A DNA stretch of 23,617 nt. Source: Pseudomonadota bacterium. Lineage in GTDB: Bacteria; Pseudomonadota; Gammaproteobacteria; Steroidobacterales; Steroidobacteraceae. The notes beneath the pieces were generated by a model. It had not been told where the DNA came from. It did not search any database and worked only from the letters and a program-made list of their open reading frames with translations. This document shows, piece by piece, positions 23,004 through 23,617 of the stretch. The stretch is taken from the NCBI GenBank assembly GCA_023391335.1, contig JAEWBG010000106.1, positions 1 through 23,617 of the forward strand, written 5' to 3'. Each line of letters opens with the position of its first letter. Position 1 is the first letter of the stretch. Position numbers and translations under genes: made by a program.

Positions 23004-23486
23004 ATGAGCATCGCCCTTCGCATCACGCCCGCCAGCGCTGCCGACACGCCGATCATTCTGTCGCTCATCCGAGAGTTGGCGGAGTTCGAACGCTTATTAA
23101 ATGAGGTGACTGCGACCGAGGAGCAGCTGCGCGAAACACTGTTCGGCCAACGACCGAGCGCCGAGGTCGTGATCGCGAGAGTCGAACAGGAGGTCGCGGG
23201 CTTCGCATTGTTCTTCCATAACTATTCGACCTTTCTCGCCAAGCCGGGCGTGTATCTCGAAGACTTGTTCGTGCGGCCTAAATTTCGCGGCCAAGGGATC
23301 GGTGAGGCATTGCTGCGGCACCTGGCTAGGCTCGCGGTCGATCGCGGCTGCGGCCGATTGGAATGGTCGGTGCTGGATTGGAATCAACGGGCGATCGATT
23401 TCTACAAGGCGCTCGGAGCGCAGCCGCTCAATGACTGGACGATGTTCCGCGTGACTGGCGGTGCGCTGGCTAAGCTGGCGGAATAG
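23004..23486 (+). CDS. GNAT N-acetyltransferase, spermidine/spermine acetyltransferase-like
   Basis: The 160-residue acetyl-CoA-dependent acetyltransferase carries the acetyl-CoA loop RPKFRGQGIG (91-100). GVYLEDLFV (82-90, Glu86), SVLDWNQRAIDFYKALGA (122-139) and a likely catalytic Tyr134 resemble the SSAT/thialysine acetyltransferase group, which acetylates polyamines or lysine analogues. The substrate is therefore probably a small amine, but prokaryotic members vary. A GAGGA ribosome-binding site precedes the ATG. It is divergent from a LysR gene that may regulate it. A heptamer repeat array begins 7 bases after the stop. Confidence 0.9.
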   Translation: MSIALRITPASAADTPIILSLIRELAEFERLLNEVTATEEQLRETLFGQRPSAEVVIARVEQEVAGFALFFHNYSTFLAKPGVYLEDLFVRPKFRGQGIGEALLRHLARLAVDRGCGRLEWSVLDWNQRAIDFYKALGAQPLNDWTMFRVTGGALAKLAE

Positions 23487-23492
23487 CGGAAG

Positions 23493-23573
23493 AGCGGTTA
23501 GCGGTTAGCGGTTAGCGGTTAGCGGTTAGCGGTTAGCGGTTAGCGGTTAGCGGTTAGCGGTTAGCGGTTAGCG
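23493..23573. repeat. Tandem heptamer array (AGCGGTT)x11.6
   Basis: Eleven perfect copies of AGCGGTT (23493-23569) plus AGCG follow the GNAT stop with no mismatches. Every frame contains TAG on this strand and TAA on the other, so it is non-coding. Perfect identity suggests recent slippage or active maintenance. Confidence 0.97.
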
Positions 23574-23600
23574 AGGATGATCTTCCTTCTTCTGTCCTAC

Positions 23601-23617
23601 TTTCCCGTTTCCCGTTT
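23601..23617. repeat. Start of a second heptamer tract (CCCGTTT), cut by window edge
   Basis: Two copies of CCCGTTT (23604-23610 and 23611-23617), preceded by TTT, reach the last base of the window. The tract may continue outside; its true length is unknown. Confidence 0.6.

Noticed and set aside
23493..23573. Telomere-like TTAGCGG array
   Set aside because: It resembles eukaryotic telomere repeats only in period. It lies inside ordinary bacterial gene context and non-repeat sequence resumes after it.

Overview
The window looks like chromosomal DNA of a GC-rich, free-living Proteobacterium. The gene types (assimilatory nitrate/nitrite cluster, three LysR regulators, a RAYT-type transposase remnant) and the abundance of short intergenic repeats fit a Gammaproteobacterium, perhaps of the Steroidobacter/Nevskia/Xanthomonad sphere. 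That placement is inference from style, not from a marker gene. No rRNA, tRNA, CRISPR array or prophage was seen.

Layout. (1) 1-2650: the 3' end of a REP-associated (Y1/HUH) transposase, a cluster of GGGTGTCC repeats, a putative lipoprotein, a short NAD-dependent epimerase-like protein, and a small exported protein with an evenly spaced six-cysteine pattern. (2) 2674-7294: a CynR-like LysR regulator divergent from a compact five-gene operon. The operon holds a NitT/TauT-type ABC importer (Tat-type binding protein, permease, ATPase) with two copper-type proteins, a SCO/SenC thiol-copper protein and a cupredoxin, between the binding protein and the permease. (3) 7295-8840: a repeat-rich zone around a lone cupin gene, made of hairpin units of about 130 bp and a second direct/inverted module. 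(4) 8841-17141, minus strand: a nitrate assimilation operon transcribed narK, nirB, nirD-FAD reductase fusion, nasA, the last three joined by 4-bp overlaps. (5) 17142-18785: the narK leader, REP-like hairpins, and a second LysR gene with a large inverted repeat at its start codon. (6) 18786-19727: a single-domain rhodanese and a DoxX membrane protein. (7) 19898-23617: an exported von Willebrand A protein with four internal repeats, a GcvA-like LysR gene divergent from a GNAT acetyltransferase, and a tandem heptamer array at the right end.

How the genes work together. NarK would import nitrate, NasA reduce it to nitrite, and NirB with the NirD domain reduce nitrite to ammonium. The FAD module fused to NirD is the likely NAD(P)H entry point for NasA, which carries its own C-terminal [2Fe-2S] domain. 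The ABC importer lies about 1.5 kb downstream of the nasA end and could feed the same pathway (nitrate, cyanate or a similar anion), but the embedded copper proteins make that uncertain and are the most unusual gene arrangement here.

The repeats are a second theme. Several intergenic families recur across the window, and one heptamer tract (GGCTGTA, four copies) lies inside the nirD-FAD reading frame, where it is translated. Other heptamer tracts (AGCGGTT, CCCGTTT) sit at the right edge.
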